The notes under the pieces: generated by a model
Told to the model about the DNA's origin: nothing
Databases searched by the model: none
Seen by the model: the letters and a program-made list of their open reading frames with translations, nothing else
Shown: positions 10,451-21,759 of the stretch, piece by piece
Numbering within the stretch: the first letter of the stretch is position 1
Layout: each line of letters begins with the position of its first letter
Position numbers and translations under genes: made by a program
Assembly: GCA_036924085.1 (NCBI GenBank)
Contig: JAVGWX010000002.1
Coordinates: 47,446,416 to 47,510,415, forward strand
Length of the DNA stretch: 64,000 bases
Source of the DNA: Ariolimax columbianus
Lineage: Eukaryota; Mollusca; Gastropoda; Stylommatophora; Arionidae
Direction of reading: 5' to 3'

Positions 10451-11950
10451 TGTTGCAACGGTGTGTTGTGTGGGAGTTTATGTGTGTATGCTTGTGTAAG
10501 CATGTACAGAGTGACCCGAAAAAAGCATAAAGTACATATATATAAAGCTATTAGATTTTAAGAAAAACTGAAGTTTTAGAACAATGTTAACAGAAAAGTG
10601 ATAATCAAAAACTGAAATAGGTATGAAATATAATAGAACAAAATTCTATGTTAACGATACCGTTCTCCAATTCTAGGTTACGGTCATGTTTTTTTTCGGG
10701 TAACCCTGTACTTAGGCTGCCACAAACTTCTTCTTCTTCTCTTCTTCTTCTTCTTCGTCGTTTTCTTCTTTTTCCTCCTTTACTTCTTTTACTTCTTTTT
10801 CTTCATTGTCTGATCCTGGCGAAATGAGTTATTAACTCAGCTGTTCTCTGTTTTGGTTTGTGCATATGATTAGAATTCTTCCAAACATGCCCACCACTCG
10901 AGCATATAACACCAGGCAGTTGGGCTACAGAGCAAGTTATATAAATATCTTTTAGACTGATGGTCGCAGAGGAACAATGCATATACATGGATTGAAATAT
11001 CTATCAAACAGACGTCACACGAAAGAACTTTGTAACTTCTCCATGACATCTCAATAAATCTTCGCCGTCTTCTCTTTCTTTCTTTCTTTTTTCCGTTTTT
11101 GTTTGTTTGTTTGTTACATTCTGTCTTTCTTTCTGTTTGTCTTTCTGTATTTCTTTCTTTCTTTTTTTCTTTCTTCTTCTTCTTATGGAAAACGCATAAT
11201 CTGCTCTCTCATTGCTGTGTTATATATTACGTGTTTTTTCTCAACCTTCATATGAAACCCAGTGCACTCAGTAGACTCGTGGTCCTCGCAAATTGTTTGG
11301 AATGAAATGCAATTCATTGTAAAGTCATGTACTCTAGAGGAATAACACGACACTGTCAGTCGTTTCTTACACTTGTTAGTAGTGTGGCAGTGGACATAGT
11401 CTCATCTCTATCACACATGACATAAATGGACAAAGAAGATAGCAATCCGTGTGTAATATTTGTGGTATTGTTTCCGCATCTTTTTCTCTAACACCATTGG
11501 TTAGTCCATACTCGGCAGGTTTTCAAATGAGCGTTCTAAAATCTAACGGAAGTAGTGAGCTCTCCAACTGGATGGCTTACTGTAATAATACAAAATATAC
11601 AAAATACACTAAAACTTGGATGCAGTAAATATTTAAGTTTCTATAAACATGTTAAAGAATAAGTAAACACGTCTGGATTCCATTACAAACTTCCAAACAA
11701 CATAAGCGCACATAATTTACGTTAAGTCAAGCCTATACACGTGGGTCGAGATAAAGCTGGACAGATTATAAAACGATATTTAATCTGTAATTAGGTATTG
11801 CTCTTTTACCCAGGGAACCAAGGCAGAGCTAACAGTCGGCACAATAACGATCCTCACATCTCTGTAACCATTTAGGAAAGGCCAGATGATTTCACCTAAA
11901 ACTAAAATCAAACTAATGCAATAACTAATCCTATGTGTACTTCAACATGT
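10451..11950. other. Unassigned sequence with pyrimidine-rich tracts
   Basis: No gene recognised. It contains a CTT-rich stretch (about 10729-10805) and a TTTC/TTTG-rich stretch (about 11060-11180). The 68-codon Phe/Leu/Ser-rich ORF over the latter is a composition artefact. Confidence 0.5.
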
Positions 11951-11959
11951 GTAAGACAT

Positions 11960-12075
11960 AGACGCTGAATATTGAATTGGAGGGCAATATCCAGGCGATG
12001 GAGATGAGATGCATCAGACGGATCCTTGAATACAATACAGGAATACACAAACAGCGAATAACTGGTATTTTTGAG
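11960..12075 (+). pseudogene. Short LINE RT C-terminal remnant
   Basis: The frame reads 'GNIQAMEMRCIRRILEYN', matching the '.IQAMEMRC.R.LL' motif of the LINE at 43306-44302. Only about 115 bp is recognisable and both ends are eroded. Confidence 0.5.
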
Positions 12076-12179
12076 GATCAGAGGAGAGATGAGAATGACT
12101 ATATGCTGATGGTGTTAGCTGTAAGCGACATTAGCTTCATACAGCGCAGAAACGAGTTCCGTTACTCCTGACCCTAAGA

Positions 12180-12620
12180 AGGAGCCTTGATTATTGGCTA
12201 GGATTGGAGACCGTTTGCGAGTCAAGTATTTTAATGGTGTCTGAGAGATTTGCTCAGTTCCTAGAGAAAAGGCCGGAGGGCTGAATTTGTATTTTTTGTT
12301 TGAGCCTGAGTGACTTTGTACTGCATTTAAAGTTTTACTGGAATATCGACGCTTTCCGACTTTCGACAGCAAGTTTATTTCTTGTCAACTTTCACTAGAC
12401 TTTGACTGTTCCCAGTCTGCCTGCAAGAGTAGCAGCTGGTTTACAGTAATATTAATTCTCTCTTATATATACTTTGACCGTTCCGGTGGGTCGGGGAAAA
12501 CGTAGACATAATGTAACGTGGTAGGCATGTCCTAATAAACCAAGTGGTTGGCTCCACCATCCCGTACCAATTTGCAGCCACCAAACTTCGACAGATTTGA
12601 GGAAATATTTTTGAAGACTT
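12180..12620. other. Unassigned sequence
   Basis: No gene or repeat recognised up to the start of the family C copy. Confidence 0.4.
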
Positions 12621-12630
12621 ATACTCTACT

Positions 12631-13014
12631 GCCTGAGTGGTCTGCCGGAGTCTTTGTGTATGCGAAGGACAAGAATAGCACCACTGCCTCACAGGGAGCA
12701 TGTTGTAAGAGGCGAGTAACTGTGACATGGCAAAACACCGGCCATGCTAGGTGGTTTATTTAGAGCAGCATAGATGGCGCCTAACAGGCTGCGGCTCTAC
12801 TTTGCTCTAGTGTTTAAGTCTATTAAGAACGACTCACACATCGGTTAACCACCGTCCGTAAGCGCTTGTCCCAACGCAGCGGAGTATTAAACTGCTCGAG
12901 CCTAGCCCGCGAAGCAGGAAACCCTTCTCACAGCTACATCCAGCTCAAATCACAGCTGGGATCTGCCCAGGGACATTTGCTACTGTAGAAGTACAGGTCA
13001 ACTCAGAACTAAGA
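12631..13014 (+). repeat. Interspersed retroposed repeat, family C, copy 2
   Basis: A 384-bp copy bounded by a 10-bp duplication 'atactctact' at 12621-12630 and 13015-13024, supporting retroposition. It aligns with 4420-4796. Internal landmarks are 'aggacaagaatagcaccact', 'ggcaaaacaccgg' and 'gtaagcgcttgtcccaac', with 'agtacaggtcaact' near the end. Confidence 0.75.
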
Positions 13015-13077
13015 ATACTCTACTACTGTCAGCTGGAAAGATTTTGATTGATTGAGTGAAAGAAGTCCGAGTTTATA

Positions 13078-13453
13078 CTTGGAATACTTGGAATACTGGT
13101 ATTCAAACAGGCATGTTGCCTATTGCCATGGAAGCCGAAGATTATCCATTGTAGATATTTAAAACGTCACGTGGTTTACTAGACCTGGAGGAGGATACAC
13201 AACAATGTTGGTAGATTTTAAACTAGAATTGAGAATTTTGTCCGTGCAGCGACTATTAAGCCTACTCTTTTAAACTTCTAACTGCCAACATGATTTTTAA
13301 CGTGCTCGACACCGAACACGGGTGTCCGATCTCACTAACCAGAGATCAGAGTAATTTGTCCAGATGATCCACGTAAAAAAAATGTCAGTCTCCACCGTGA
13401 TTCGAACCAACGACATCCGTCACCCGTGGCGGACACCTTACCTCGAGACCACT
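13078..13453 (-). mobile_element. tRNA-derived SINE, family E, copy 1 (complete)
   Basis: The head at the right end (minus strand) reads 'gtggtctcgaggtaaggtg' (A-box-like, 13438-13453) and 'ggttcgaatca' (B-box, complement of 13398-13408). A body of about 290 bp follows, ending in tandem 'cttggaata' complements. A perfect 9-bp target-site duplication 'gagtttata' flanks it at 13069-13077 and 13454-13462. Other copies are 20172-20526 (head truncated) and 36320-36728 (head amplified). With a length of 376 bp it is the reference copy in this window. Confidence 0.9.
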
Positions 13454-13479
13454 GAGTTTATATATATATATATACATTA

Positions 13480-13793
13480 ACTTGTGGAGAGAGAGGTAGA
13501 GAAAAATAGAGAAAGATGAGAAAGAAAATGAGAAAACGAAATGTAAGGAAAGAGAAAGGAAGAGAGACGTCATGACAAGGGGAGATACATTTTAAGAGAT
13601 AGAAAATATGGAAAAGTGAGAGAAACATAAAGCCCATAATTATGAATAGGAAAGAGAAACAGAAAACGAGAAAACGATTATGAAAAAGAGAAAGAGAGTT
13701 GGCAAATTATTTTTTAAAAAAGGTTGAAAAAGAAATACTATGAAATCGAAAAGGAAAAAAATGGAATGAAAAAGAAAGTAAAGGAAAAAAAAG

Positions 13794-13835
<42 letters not shown>

Positions 13836-14233
13836 ATGATACATAATATGAAACATAAAGACAAAGATATTATGAAAAATAGAGAGAGAAACAAAAAGAG
13901 AGATATTACTTGAAAAAGAGAGCAACACAAAGAGGTTACAAAAAGAGAGAAAAACTGAAACATTATGAAAAAGAGATACAGAAAAAAGGAAGAAATAGAA
14001 AAGTTATGAGAGAGAGACAACGAGAGAAAGACGAAAATAAGAGAGAAACAATGATTATCAGAAGCAAAGAAAAAGAAAGACATAGAGATAAGCAGAGAAA
14101 AGAGAGAAAACCCTAAATATGAAAAAGAAAGATTATGAAACAGAGAAGCGCAAAGATTACCAAATACGAGTGTGAAGCAAAAAAAAAAGAGAAAGAAAAA
14201 TAGAAGAAAGATATGTAAAGATTATAAAAGAGT

Positions 14234-14267
<34 letters not shown>

Positions 14268-14470
14268 CAGAAATAGACAGAGAAAAAGAAAGAATGAGAC
14301 ATAAAAAAGAGATGAAAAAGAAGGTAAAAGGAAGTAAAAAAAAAACCAGTTGGTTCGTGTTTATAATGGGATTGAAGTAGAGATTGAGAAAGATAATTAA
14401 AGTGATAATTGAGAGAGTGACAGATAGATAGACAGAGAAAGAAAGGATATAAATGGAAAACTAAAGTAAA
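13480..14470. repeat. ~1 kb purine-rich strand-asymmetric tract
   Basis: The plus strand is overwhelmingly A and G, with pure (GA)n runs at about 13796-13831 and 14233-14266. Translations (Lys/Arg/Glu-rich on plus, Phe/Ser/Leu-rich on minus) are composition artefacts. Such tracts can adopt non-B DNA structures. Confidence 0.85.
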
Positions 14471-15089
14471 AACAAAACAGAACTGACAATGACTAAAGCA
14501 GAGCTAGAGAAAATAGCGCGCATCACACACAAGTTGTCGGAACGGAATCGCCCGTAGAGCCACACAATATGTTGTGATTCGGCCCGCTTGGATGTTGGGA
14601 CGTTTGCTAACAGCCCGACGATCTCAATTCTCACGATTCAGGACGAGACGTAAGTAAACAAGTGGCGCTCAAATTTACATGTTTGTTTGTATATTGGTTT
14701 CAGGATTACAAGTGCGTGTGTATAAAGTAGCTGCTTATATTTTGAGAATAATACACTTCCTATAAACACATATTGATATTGGTATCCGCATTGAAAGGTT
14801 TGATTGATTCGACTTTTTGCTCCAAATGAAGCATACGACCACCACTACAGCTGACCCCATTAAAAGAACACTATTTCTGAGCGTTTTCAGTAGCAGTTTC
14901 ATGGCGATTAATTTACGTAAGGTTATTGGCCAGCGGACACCCATCTTTAGTCACCTTTTATGAAATGCTTGGTAGGTTACAGTGGTTCTGTTGTTTTCAA
15001 TCCTGGTAACCGTCGGTAGGAAAAGTGGAGGTAGTTTTATAGCAGACAGTGTTTGTCGGGGATGAAGTGCTTTTTGAGACGGGGTTAAC
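14471..15089. other. Unassigned sequence
   Basis: No gene or repeat identified. Confidence 0.4.
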
Positions 15090-15260
15090 AGTTCCCTTCC
15101 GTGTCCTAATTGTGTCATATATACATTTACAGCTGGGTAGACTTGGGCATATTGATACGAGAATTAAATCCAGCACCTTTTCCGCGAGAAACATGTTTTT
15201 TATGAGGTGGGGATCCCTAGTTCCATCTCTCCCCCCCCCCCCCCGCCAAACAGGAAGGGT
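15090..15260 (-). repeat. Degenerate SINE-like repeat, family F, copy 1
   Basis: On the minus strand it carries 'tttctcgcggaaaa.gtgctg' and then 'tacccagctgtaaatg'. That block recurs at 16690-16880, 24110-24225, 56150-56290 and 57125-57400. A 14-C run lies at 15231-15244. The ends are not defined. Confidence 0.4.
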
Positions 15261-15299
15261 CATCCCATTTACAGTAATCTGTGACCATAACGATAATTG

Positions 15300-15754
15300 A
15301 ACTAGAGCCATTTACCTTCAACCACTACGCCACTTAGTTGAATGGTGTTGTTCTTCTCAGCCACTCGTATTGAGTTAACTCTTGACGACGTTTCTTTGCT
15401 GTTGGGTTACAGTGGTTCTTCACACACCCCGAGGAGTACTTGAGAAAGTGGACCGTATTTTTCCTGGCTGTAGTGCAATTCGAGACTCTCCAGTCAGCTC
15501 ACCGTTATGAGAATCGCAGTGTCGGTTAATTTTATTTGAGTAAAAATTCGTCCTTGTGGATACAGTTTAGAATCTTCATCGTACAATGTCTCAGATGTTT
15601 ATGAGTCGGTGTGACGTTTCCCTTCCACGCTGCCTTCCTTTCTATGTATGTCTGTGAGGTATTCATTTTCAGGTAGCAAAACAAAAACAGTAGTCATACC
15701 AAATGAGAAACAATCGCATTAATGTCAGATTATTATTGCTAATCAATCAAAGTC
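15300..15754. other. Unassigned sequence
   Basis: No gene or repeat identified. Confidence 0.4.
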
Positions 15755-15766
15755 AAATACCATCGC

Positions 15767-16110
15767 GGGATCAAGATGCTGCAGTGGTCAGCGACCCATA
15801 GCTGACTGCTAGCGTCAGGGCCAGCGAACCATAGCTGCCAAGACCCTTCTACACCTCCACGTGGTGATCCTGGATAACAGGCTGCAGCAGGGCAGACTGG
15901 CTAAAGAGAAGGGATCGAAGAGGGAATGCTAACCCGGTACTCAAAAAATGCTTGCTGAAGTCGGATGTGTTGGACCGAAAGGTGCAAATATCGCAGCCAA
16001 GCTGTAAACTACAACACAACGCATTCCGTTCTCTGGACTATATTCTGCTACTTAGGCCCTTTCAGGGTTTGGTGGTGGGAGATTGAGAACGAACGAAGAA
16101 GAAGAAGAAG
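15767..16110 (+). mobile_element. SINE-like element, family B, copy 1
   Basis: A 344-bp element starting 'gggatcaagatgctg' and ending in (GAA)n, with a 12-bp target-site duplication 'aaataccatcgc' at 15755-15766 and 16111-16122. The first half includes 'gccaagaccct', 'tcctggataacaggctgc' and 'ctggctaa', resembling the centre of family D. The second half has 'gctgaagtcggatg' and 'cacaacgca..ccg', shared with family A. No convincing tRNA boxes, so the promoter type is uncertain. The (GAA)n tail is the same as that of the I-type LINE at 27538-29647, a possible partner. Confidence 0.85.
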
Positions 16111-16214
16111 AAATACCATCGCTTCATTTGTTCAAGCACCGGCCCAATATTTGGCATACCAAATCCAACCTTTAGGAAAGTCTAATAGCAATTCGTTCCA
16201 ATGTTTTAAAGCAA

Positions 16215-16330
16215 TGATTTTAAAATGGCGAGGTTGTCCAGTGCCATGTACAATCTTTTTTAGTAACATCTTATGAAATGCAAAGAATAAAAACAATGGA
16301 CCTATTCTCTTTGCCACAGGAATTACTCGG
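16215..16330. repeat. Degenerate interspersed repeat, family R, copy 1
   Basis: 'cgaggttgtc' followed by 'tttttagtaacatcttatga', 'atgcaaagaata' and 'cctattct' aligns with 25862-25950. The class is unknown. Confidence 0.45.
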
Positions 16331-16636
16331 GTTGATCACAATAGTAGGAAAGGAATGACACCTTTTGGCAAATTCAAGATATACTTAGAATGTTAGCATA
16401 TTGACTGGTTAGACTGAAGAGAACGCGCTACTGAGAGATGGGGAAGGGAAAGGGGGGGGGGTGATGGTGCTAGGAAGGAAGCGGGACAGGGAATGGGGAA
16501 AGGGGAGGGCAGGGCGGCGAACCTGCGTCCTTTGCGGGTTGAGACATACGCTCTAGAACTAGGAATAAAACTGTACAGTTGACTCCTAATCTGACATATT
16601 TTACTGAAAGCAGAGACTTCATTTATTTGGTCTCTA

Positions 16637-16638
16637 TT

Positions 16639-16668
<30 letters not shown>
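16637..16668. repeat. (GT)n microsatellite
   Basis: About 30 bp of pure GT repeat. Confidence 0.95.
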
Positions 16669-16669
<1 letters not shown>

Positions 16670-16689
16670 TGGGGTGCGTTGTGGTGCGG

Positions 16690-16880
16690 GGTGGGGAGGA
16701 ACACAAGTACCCTTGGTATGGGCCATGCATTTCCTAAGTCATGTACACATTTGCAGCTGGGTTGACAGGTGGGTGCGACAATACCAGAAGTTAACTCAGC
16801 ATATTTGCTGCGAGAAACAAGTACAACTCTGTTGTAGGACCCTTCAAGCGATACATACACGTATAAACGACTCCCACACA
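16690..16880 (-). repeat. Degenerate SINE-like repeat, family F, copy 2
   Basis: The minus strand contains 'tttctcgcagcaaatatgct' and 'tcaacccagctgcaaatg', matching 15090-15260. The head is not resolved. Confidence 0.45.
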
Positions 16881-16899
16881 TGGCTGCAACAAATATGAA

Positions 16900-17914
16900 C
16901 TAATATCAAGAGATATCAGTCTGAGTTATTTCTCTATCAACATTTAATCAAACAGGACACCAACTGACTCGACAATGCTGATGTATAACCAGAGATAATA
17001 GATACCTAAACAAGGCTGATACTCAATGCAGAATATGTTGCTAGTCTGGTTCCTACATCTACAAAGAATCAAAGGCAAAGTAGTCTCATAACGGACACTG
17101 ATGCCAGGGATAAAGTGTTACTTAGAACATTGCACGAGGCCACAGCTTGTTTGAGATGGTTTTGTCAGTCCTCTTCCTCGCTGCTGTTCCTTCCCCAACA
17201 GTAAGTCAGTTAGTATTTGCAACTCGATGGACCGGAGCGTGCTAATATAGGGTGACTACTGAACTATTTACAACTTTGTGAATTAAACAGCCCTAGTAGT
17301 CTATATTAAATTGCTTTCCTTTAAAAATGATTAGTAATACAAGATCGGCTGTTCTGTTGTATTAAACGCAATTGCACTCCGGGCATGGGCCCGTTCAGTC
17401 CTTCTCAGTAAATGGCTAAGAGGGTAGATCCTTGTACTTTCCGTATTTCGTTGGTTATACACACCACTGCTCCCGCCTGTCAGGCGCACCTTTATGCTGG
17501 ACCCCGTATTATTGCAAAACTTTTGCATTTTGTACATGTTCGGATAATCGATTATGTGTCTTCATCAAAGAGACGGTCGTTGATCAACATCAACAATTCA
17601 CCTCTATCTATCGCTAATATCCACGTACGGGTGTCCCTGAGGTCAGGATGTTAGCTCCTTCCTTCCCCTAAACCCCAGCATGAATAGGCCGCAATGTCTA
17701 GAATGTTCGAGACCTTTATGCCCGCTATCACCTAAACCCAGAACAAGAGCTTCTGTACCTTCCGAAGCAATGATTGAGAGTCACAGACGATTGCAGTAAT
17801 GTCCGCATCCCGACGAGCGTCAAGAAGCTGCTAAACGGCGAGCTTAGAACTAGGACACATTCATCAGGGGGACAGTGAAACGCTACAGATACGAATTGAA
17901 AGGATCTCTGAAAA
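16900..17914. other. Unassigned sequence
   Basis: No gene or repeat identified. ORFs up to 80 codons lack recognisable features. Confidence 0.4.
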
Positions 17915-19540
17915 TCTTCAACATTGATGTAACCTCCTGAGGAAAGCTTCAACATTGATGTCACCCCCTCAGGAGCATTGATGTCACCTCCTGAGGAACA
18001 TTGATGTCACCACCTGAGGAAAGTTTCAACATTGATGTCACCTCCTGAGGAAAGCTTGAACATTGATATCACCTCCTGAGGAGCATTGATGTCACCTCCT
18101 GAGGAACTTTGATGTCACCACCTGAGGAAAGTGTCAACATTGATGTCACCTCCTGAGGAAAGCTTCAACATTGATGTCACCTCCTGAGGAAAGTTTCAAC
18201 ATTGATGTCACCTTCTGAGGAAAGCTTCAACATTGATGTCACCTCCTGAGCAAAGTTTCAACATTGATGTCACCTCCTGAAGAAAGTTTTAACATTGAGG
18301 TCACATCCTGAAGAAAGCTGCAACACTGATGTCATCTCCTGAAGAAAGCTTCAACATTGATGTCACCTCCTGAGGAAAGTTTAAACATTGATGTCACCTC
18401 CTGAGGTACATTGATGTCACCTCCTGAGGAAAGTTTAAACATTGATGTCACCTCCTGAGGTACATTGATGTCACCTCCTGAGGAAAGCTTCAATATTGAT
18501 GTCACCTCCTGAGAAAAGCTTGAACTTTGAGGTCACCTGAAGAGGAACATTGATGTCACCTACTGAGGAAAGTTTCAACATTGATGTCACCTCCTGAAGA
18601 AAGCTTCAACATTGATGTCACCTCCTGAGGCAAGTTTCAACATTGATGTGACCTCCTGAGGAACATTGATGTCACCTCCAGAGGAAAGCTTCATCATTGC
18701 TGTCACCTCCTGAGGAAAGCTTCAACATTGATGTCACCTCCTGAGGAAAGCTGCAACATTGATGTCACCTCCTGAGGAAAGCTGCAACAATGATGTCACC
18801 TCCTGTGGAAAGCTTAAACATTGATGTCATCTCCCAAAAGAAAGCTTCAACATTGATGTCCCCTCCTGAGGAAAGCTGCAACATTGATGTCACCTCCTGA
18901 GGAAAGCTGCAACAATGATGTCACCTCCTGTGGAAAGCTTAAACATTGATGTCACCTCCCAAAGAAAGCTTCAACATTGATGTCACCTCCTGAGGAAAGC
19001 TTCAACAATGATGTCACCTCCTGAGGAAAGCTTCAACAATGATGTCACCTCCTGAGGAAAGCTTCAACATTGATGTCACCTCCTGAGGAAAGCTTCAACA
19101 ATGATGTCACTTCCTGAGGAAAGCTTTAACATTGATGTCACCTCCTGAGGAAAGCTTCAACATTGATGTCACCTCATGAGGAAAGCTTCAACATTAATGT
19201 CACCTCCTGAGGAACAGTGATGTCACCTCCTGAGGAAAGCTTCAACATTGCTGTCACCTCCTGAGGAAAGCTGCAACATTGATGTCACCTCCTGAGGAAA
19301 GTTTCAACATTGATGTCACCTCCTGAGGAACATTGATGTCACTTCCTGATGAAAGCTTGAACATTGATTTCACCTCCCAAGGAAAGCTTCAATATTGATG
19401 TCACCGCCTGAGGAAAGTTTGAACGTTGATGTCACCTCATGAGGAAAGCTTGAACGTTGATGTCACTTCCTGAGGAAAGCTTCATCATTGATGTCACCTC
19501 ATGAGGAAAGCCTGAACATTGATGTCACCTCCCGAGAAAC
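17915..19540. repeat. 1.6 kb minisatellite of 31-bp units
   Basis: About fifty tandem copies of a 31-bp unit with core 'aacattgatgtcacctcctg' followed by 'aggaaagcttc'. A shorter variant lacking the 'aaagcttc' part is interspersed at intervals. Substitutions such as 'gatgtcatctccc' are shared by separated units near 18830 and 18950, suggesting local block duplications. It is not open in any frame. Confidence 0.95.
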
Positions 19541-20165
19541 GTTCCAGCCAGCACACGCATCAAACAAATTGCTCAGAACGCAGAGCAAATCTTCATCGCT
19601 GACTCAAGAAAAGGAGTAATCAGATAAAGCAGAATGCCCGATGACTCCACAGCTGACTCTTTACATGTGTGGTCCGGGTGCGGCATAGTCTGCAGTGGCA
19701 GGTAGTGACTTTACCGCCATATAAGATCACATGTCACAGTACACGTTTGGTGATGTCGTCATCTTCGCTTGCGATGAGCAACTATTTTATGGTTATTATC
19801 TCTAGAGTAGAAATGACTGCCTCGATATCCAATCTCACATTGAAGGTGTGTCGTGCATACACGGTTCCGCCCAATAATGAGGGGCTGCAGTGGCACTTAA
19901 TGCTGATAATGATATAAATACAAACAACGTTGGACATCAGATTGACATGAAAACACACCCATACAACAAAATGGAGATCTTTGGTTGTGAACAACGTTAT
20001 AACTGTCTACGGGATTAATGTCACCTTGCAATGGATCCCTGGACATAACGGACTACCATAAAACGAGATGGCTGACAGATTTGAAAAAAAAATAGGAGTC
20101 TCTAAAAAACAATTAGATGGTACCGCAATAACCACATAGCAGATCGAACGATTAAGAATAATTAC
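19541..20165. other. Unassigned sequence
   Basis: No gene recognised. It separates the 31-bp array from a truncated SINE. Confidence 0.4.
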
Positions 20166-20171
20166 AGAATA

Positions 20172-20526
20172 ATCACGGTGGAGACCGAGATTTTTTCACG
20201 TAGATCTTCTGGTAAAATTTACCATGATACCTGGAAAGGGAGATTGAACTCCCGTGTTCAGTGTAGATAACATTAAAAGTCCCTTAACAGTTAGAAATCG
20301 TAAAAGAATAGGCGTAACGGCCGCTGCCCGAGCAAAATTCAAAAATTTTAGTTAAAAATCACTGACATTATTAATAATTCCCCCCCCCCCCCCCCCCCCC
20401 CCCCCACAGCCTAGTCAGCCGCAGGAAATTCAAAATACCTACTACGGATAGCCTTAGGTTACCTGCCAACAGCCATTAACAACATGCCTGTTTGAATACC
20501 AGGATTCCAAATATTCCAAGTAATAC
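20172..20526 (+). repeat. SINE family E, copy 2 (head truncated)
   Basis: Starts at 'cacggtggagaccgag', just after the B-box position of family E, so the tRNA-like head is lost. The body aligns with the complement of 13078-13453 up to 'accaggattccaaatattcc'. A run of 26 C at 20380-20405 has expanded where the other copies read 'cctcctcc'. Confidence 0.8.
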
Positions 20527-20697
20527 CCGGGGCATCTGGATGAACAGGGGAGCGACGGAAACAACGGGTCGCAGTCTATTTAGCGAAATATCACAGCCAA
20601 CAAGTGATGATGATGTTCGTCCATCATATATGATGAAAGACCACTCTCTTTATTCAGCCGTGTGGACAGTCTTTTCTCTTGCTGTGTCCGCTGAAAT

Positions 20698-20875
20698 GGG
20701 TGACTTGCACGGTGATTTAGATTAAAGTAAGGAAGACACTGCGCCTTTTGTCAACTTCACTCTCTGGTCCTGAGCTATCCTTGGCCAATGGCAAGATATT
20801 TATCGAGACAACTAGAGATCGCACACGGATGCAGATTTTTCCTTAGGGTTTACTCCCGAAGTCTTTCTCGTAAAC
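20698..20875. repeat. Interspersed repeat, family H, copy 2
   Basis: Aligns with 1912-2086 through 'gattaaagtaag', 'tcaacttcactctctgg' and 'ccttggccaatggcaa'. Nothing more can be said about its class. Confidence 0.5.
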
Positions 20876-21370
20876 AGGTATCACGCAAGGCAGCGGAAAA
20901 AGGGATGACATCTAACGTTGTGTTCGTGCCTTTCCCATAATAACAAGAAGTCGTAGCTCAGCGTGTAAGGGAGTTTGTCGTCTCTCTCTCGACTGTGTTC
21001 AGTCCATTATAGTCGTGTCTACATTTCACACACCAAAATTAACTCTGTTTGCAACTAGGACGAAGGGCGCCAATTTCGTGAAGTTTAACCTCGTGAACTG
21101 TACCGTAAAATACGACACACTTTTAAGCGTAGTGCTATTCATATAGCCGATGTCGAGACCAAGATAATCGGACGGAAAAAATCAAAGAAAACAAACGTAT
21201 TAACCACGTTTCCGTGAACACAAGTGTAAGTCGTCGACTAGTGTGAATTCCTGGCAAATCCCTTGTATGGCGGCATCCATAATGAACTAAAACAGTGGAG
21301 CAATGTTATATTTGTTGCGTTTTTTTGTCAAAAAGTAATGATGACATAAATAAACTACATAGAAAAGATC
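20876..21370. other. Unassigned sequence
   Basis: No gene or repeat identified. Confidence 0.4.
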
Positions 21371-21374
21371 AAAG

Positions 21375-21700
21375 TCTCATCTTTCAGTTCCGAACAGGAG
21401 ATACCAGAGGAAATAGCCCCTTGAACCGCATCAATCCCAAACATGCCCCTGTGCAGACATTGCTCTCATCCTGATGAAACAGTTAGACACTTACCTATTG
21501 AGTGCAATGCGCTTCTTACAAGCACTGCCGACAATTGCCAACACATTGTACGGAGCACTGAAACATCTGAAGAAGACCTGTATCTATATAAGAATGACAT
21601 TGAGCTGCCAAGAGCAGGCTTGCTCAGCAGCTATGGGATAACAACAATAACATCAACAACAACAGCAACACCACCAACAACAACAACGCCATTAGAACAG
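21375..21700 (+). pseudogene. LINE 3' end, RNase H-type family L, copy 1
   Basis: Frames give 'SLIFQFRTGDTRGNSP' and 'MPLCRHCSHPDETVRHLPIE', the cysteine/histidine cluster typical of the C-terminus of RNase H-bearing LINEs ('FRTGH.R.N' then 'C..C...ETV.HL...C'). It ends in 'gctatgggataacaacaata' and AAC repeats. A related copy on the opposite strand is at 35038-35350. It is 5'-truncated and frameshifted, so dead. Confidence 0.7.
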
Positions 21701-21720
21701 TAACGTAACAGATGTGAACC

Positions 21721-21757
21721 AACGTTTCGATCTAAAAATGTCTTTATCAAGGGCAGG
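21721..21757 (-). ncRNA. Degenerate hammerhead-like motif (Penelope-like element remnant?)
   Basis: The minus strand reads 'cttgataaagac' ... 'gatcgaaacgtt'. Spacing and order match the hammerhead core (CUGAUGA, stem II, GAAA) that is widespread in Penelope-like element terminal repeats. The first box is altered (TTGATAA), so activity is unlikely. A second example is at 31817-31850. Confidence 0.3.
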
Positions 21758-21759
21758 AC

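Noticed and set aside
13398..13453. Possible tRNA gene
   Set aside because: A-box and B-box are present but no cloverleaf can be completed; it is the head of a SINE with a target-site duplication.
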